Shown here piece by piece: positions 4,743-6,811 of a DNA stretch of 6,811 nucleotides. The position numbers and the translations under genes were made by a program. This DNA is from JBIIUJ01 sp044340025 (GTDB taxonomy: Bacteria > Pseudomonadota > Alphaproteobacteria > Caulobacterales > Aquidulcibacteraceae): positions 1-6,811 of the forward strand of contig JBIIUJ010000131.1 of NCBI GenBank assembly GCA_044340025.1, in the 5' to 3' direction. Below the pieces are notes generated by a model. It ran no database searches. It was not told where the DNA came from and worked only from the letters and a program-made list of their open reading frames with translations. How positions within the stretch are numbered: position 1 is the first letter of the stretch; each line of letters starts with the position of its first letter.

Positions 4743-6811
4743 ATGTCGAGATCGAAAGACGACGCAGTCGGCGTCCATGAAGCCGAGCTGATCGACATGG
4801 GCTCGGCCGATGAGACCGCAGGCGCGCTGATCGTGGCGCCGGTCGAAGATCCGCAGAGCAACGCTGTCAGTCGCGAGACACCCTGGCTCACGCTGGGTGG
4901 CTCCGGGCTGGGCGTGCTCTGGTTGGCGGCAACCGGCGCCTTCCTGTTTGGATATCTGGGCGAGACCGGGCTTTCCAATGCGCCGCCCTATCTGCTGGCG
5001 GGATATCTGGCGTTCGCCGCCGCGCCGGCGCTGGTCCTGGGGATCGCCGGCGCCTTGGGTGACGCCTTGCGCCGCTCCGGACGCGAAAGCCGCCGGCTCG
5101 CGGCGGCGGTGGAGCGGCTGATGCGCCCCGGGCCGGAGGCGGAGCGCGTGGCGCTGGGCGTAGCAGCCTCGGTGCGCGGCGAACTCGATCGGCTGGATCA
5201 GACCATCTCCACCATTCTCGCGCGCCTGAAGGAGGCCGAGCGCCTGACCGCAGAGCGCGCCCAGGCGCTGCATGTCGCTGGCGAGACAACCCGCTTTGGC
5301 GCCACGGCGCTTGCAAGCACCCTCGAGCGCGAACGCGATGCGCTCCAGGCCTTGGCCCAGCGCGTGGTCGAGGAGGCCAACAAGGCCAGCGCCGGCGTGC
5401 AGCTGACCCTTGGCCAGCAAGTGGAAGCCATCAGCGCCCTGCGGGACGACCTTGAGGCGTCGGCCGCCAAGGCCGCCGACGCGATCGCCCAATCTGCTGT
5501 GGCCCAGCGCGAGGCGGGCGAGCACAGCGCCCGCCAGATCGGGGCGGATATGTCCGGTCTGCTGGGGCAGCTGCAGGCCATGATGGACCGCGAGCGCGGC
5601 GCCCTGTCCGCCATGCAGTCTGGTCTGGTCGCTGATGCACAGGCCGCCGCCCGCACTGTCGTCGCCGCTCTCGATGCCGAGCGCGCCCGGATCGAGGCGG
5701 TTGGCGCAGCGCTGGCCCTGCAAAGCGAAAAGGGTCTCGCTGCGCTGCGGGGGCAGGCCGAGGAGAATGTTCGCACGGCCGATGCGCTGACGGAAAAGGC
5801 GGAAGTGGCGCGCAGCCTGATGGATGGCGCCGCCAACACTGTCGCAACCGCCGCCGAGCGGGCGGCCGAGGCAGGCCGTCTGGCGGCGTCCCGGATCGAG
5901 GCAGCCCTGGTGCAGCTCTCCACCATGGGGCGCGAGGCCGAGACAGCAGCCCAGGTTCTGGAAGCCGCCAGCGCGCGCGGCCGCACCGCAATGGACGATG
6001 CCGCCGCCCTTCTGGCCGAGGCGGTCGGCAAGTCCGGCGGCGCAAGCCAGTCCACCCTAGCCGCCGCGCAGGCGCTGGCGGTGTCTGCCCGGGAGGCTGC
6101 CGCGACAAGCGATGGCGCCCATGCCGCCATGACCGAACAGGGTCGCGCCTTGCTGGAAGAACTGCGCCGTAGCGTGTCTGCCTCGATGGAGGATTTGTCA
6201 CGGCTATCGTCGGCGGTCCTGTCCAATGCGGAAGCGGCGAGCGCGCGGCTTTCGGAAAACCGCACGGCATTGACCGCGGAAAGCGATCGCACCTTGCAGG
6301 CCCTGTCCAGCCAGGCCGCCGCCATGACCGAGACCGCGCGCGCCGCCGCGGCCCAAGCTCGCGCAGCGGCCGAAAGCCAGACCGATGCAATGGCCAAACG
6401 GATCGAGGCGGCAGGCGAGGCGGCCTTCGAAGCGGCGCGGCGCGTCGATCAGGTGCTGGAAGCGCGTTTGCTGGACGCAGAAAAACTCGCCGGCACGGTC
6501 AACGCCAGCGTCTCTTCGGCTGGCGCGCGCGCGCTGGAGCGGTTTCAGGAGGCGGCCGCCGCCATGCAGGCCCACGCCAACGAAGTCGAGCAGGCCTTCG
6601 CGGCGATTCAGGGCCGCATGAACAAGTTTCCCGCCATTGCGGACGCGCAATCCCAGGCCATCGAGCGCGCGCTGGAAGCAAGCCTGCAGCGCTTGAACGC
6701 CGCTGGAAAGGCTGCGTTTGAAGAAGCCGCCGGCCTCGACCGCGCTTTTCAGGGCCGCCTGCGGGAATCCTATGCCGCCATGGGCGAGCTGGTGGCCCGC
6801 CTCGGCGGGCT
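4743..6811 (+). CDS. Two-TM long coiled-coil protein, TipN-like (incomplete 3' end)
   Basis: The frame is open from the ATG at 4743 to the right edge (689 full codons, no stop). An in-frame TGA at 4710-4712 leaves no earlier ATG. The product has an acidic cytoplasmic N terminus (~1-47), two hydrophobic helices (~49-72 and ~83-106) joined by a short loop, a basic flank (RRSGRESRR, 110-118), then a long helical region. Between P131 and P630 there is no proline, and after residue 60 I see no Trp or Cys. The region is rich in Ala, Glu, Gln, Arg and Leu, as expected for an extended coiled coil. Two N-terminal TM helices plus a large C-terminal coiled coil is the architecture of TipN, the Caulobacter new-pole marker that guides flagellum placement and division polarity. 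The segment after P630 (LDRAFQGRLRESYAAM) looks like a conserved C-terminal domain, so the end may be close. The TipN assignment is inference from architecture and likely taxon; other membrane-anchored coiled-coil proteins are possible. Confidence 0.85.
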   Translation, partial: MSRSKDDAVGVHEAELIDMGSADETAGALIVAPVEDPQSNAVSRETPWLTLGGSGLGVLWLAATGAFLFGYLGETGLSNAPPYLLAGYLAFAAAPALVLGIAGALGDALRRSGRESRRLAAAVERLMRPGPEAERVALGVAASVRGELDRLDQTISTILARLKEAERLTAERAQALHVAGETTRFGATALASTLERERDALQALAQRVVEEANKASAGVQLTLGQQVEAISALRDDLEASAAKAADAIAQSAVAQREAGEHSARQIGADMSGLLGQLQAMMDRERGALSAMQSGLVADAQAAARTVVAALDAERARIEAVGAALALQSEKGLAALRGQAEENVRTADALTEKAEVARSLMDGAANTVATAAERAAEAGRLAASRIEAALVQLSTMGREAETAAQVLEAASARGRTAMDDAAALLAEAVGKSGGASQSTLAAAQALAVSAREAAATSDGAHAAMTEQGRALLEELRRSVSASMEDLSRLSSAVLSNAEAASARLSENRTALTAESDRTLQALSSQAAAMTETARAAAAQARAAAESQTDAMAKRIEAAGEAAFEAARRVDQVLEARLLDAEKLAGTVNASVSSAGARALERFQEAAAAMQAHANEVEQAFAAIQGRMNKFPAIADAQSQAIERALEASLQRLNAAGKAAFEEAAGLDRAFQGRLRESYAAMGELVARLGG

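Noticed and set aside
4698..5723. 341-codon - strand open frame across the start of the coiled-coil gene
   Set aside because: It covers the TM helices and the divergent promoter region, has Gly/Arg/Gln-rich noise composition, and no family resemblance.
5198..6397. 399-codon - strand open frame opposite the coiled-coil gene
   Set aside because: Its Ser/Ala/Arg-rich composition is what the reverse complement of Ala/Glu/Arg codons gives. The + strand frame continues unbroken to the window edge with sensible TM helices and a coiled coil.

Overview
The window is GC-rich chromosomal DNA from an alphaproteobacterium. The most likely placement is Caulobacterales/Maricaulales (Caulobacter, Maricaulis and Hyphomonadaceae relatives). 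The grounds are the gene order DUF374 acyltransferase - waaA - lpxK, the style of the initiator tRNA, and a long two-TM plus coiled-coil protein resembling the Caulobacter polarity factor TipN. The placement is inference; no 16S or ribosomal protein gene is present. Most of the window looks like ordinary core chromosome. I see no phage, insertion sequence, CRISPR array or defence system.

Layout. Bases 1-248 hold no gene I can confirm, except perhaps the tail of a gene entering from the left edge, plus a weak promoter candidate for the tRNA. An initiator tRNA(fMet) on the + strand (249-325) is followed at once by a rho-independent terminator (332-358). Reading the other way, a tight three-gene operon runs leftward from 3370 to 382: a DUF374-family lysophospholipid/lipid A acyltransferase, waaA (Kdo transferase) and lpxK (lipid A 4'-kinase). 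The junctions overlap by 4 bases (ATGA) and 1 base (TGATG), so translation is probably coupled. The 3' end of lpxK carries a perfect 9-bp tandem repeat that encodes a Met-Ala-Ala tail.

A 147-bp divergent gap separates this operon from argB (N-acetylglutamate kinase, + strand, 3518-4453). The argB stop overlaps by 14 bp the end of a convergent 74-codon gene of unknown function (4440-4664, - strand). A 78-bp divergent gap, with a weak promoter candidate and a GAGTC (GANTC, CcrM-type) site right before the start codon, leads into a large + strand gene (4743 to the right edge, incomplete). It encodes two transmembrane helices and then a very long alanine-rich, proline-free helical region.

How the genes work together. 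WaaA and LpxK act in sequence on the lipid A precursor at the cytoplasmic face of the inner membrane: LpxK adds the 4'-phosphate and WaaA adds Kdo. The DUF374 protein is a good candidate for a secondary acyltransferase on the same pathway. ArgB catalyses the second step of arginine biosynthesis and has no evident functional link to its neighbours. The coiled-coil membrane protein is probably a cell-organisation factor. The points most worth a second look are that protein, the slippage-prone lpxK tail, the C73 discriminator of the initiator tRNA, and the conserved-looking small gene.
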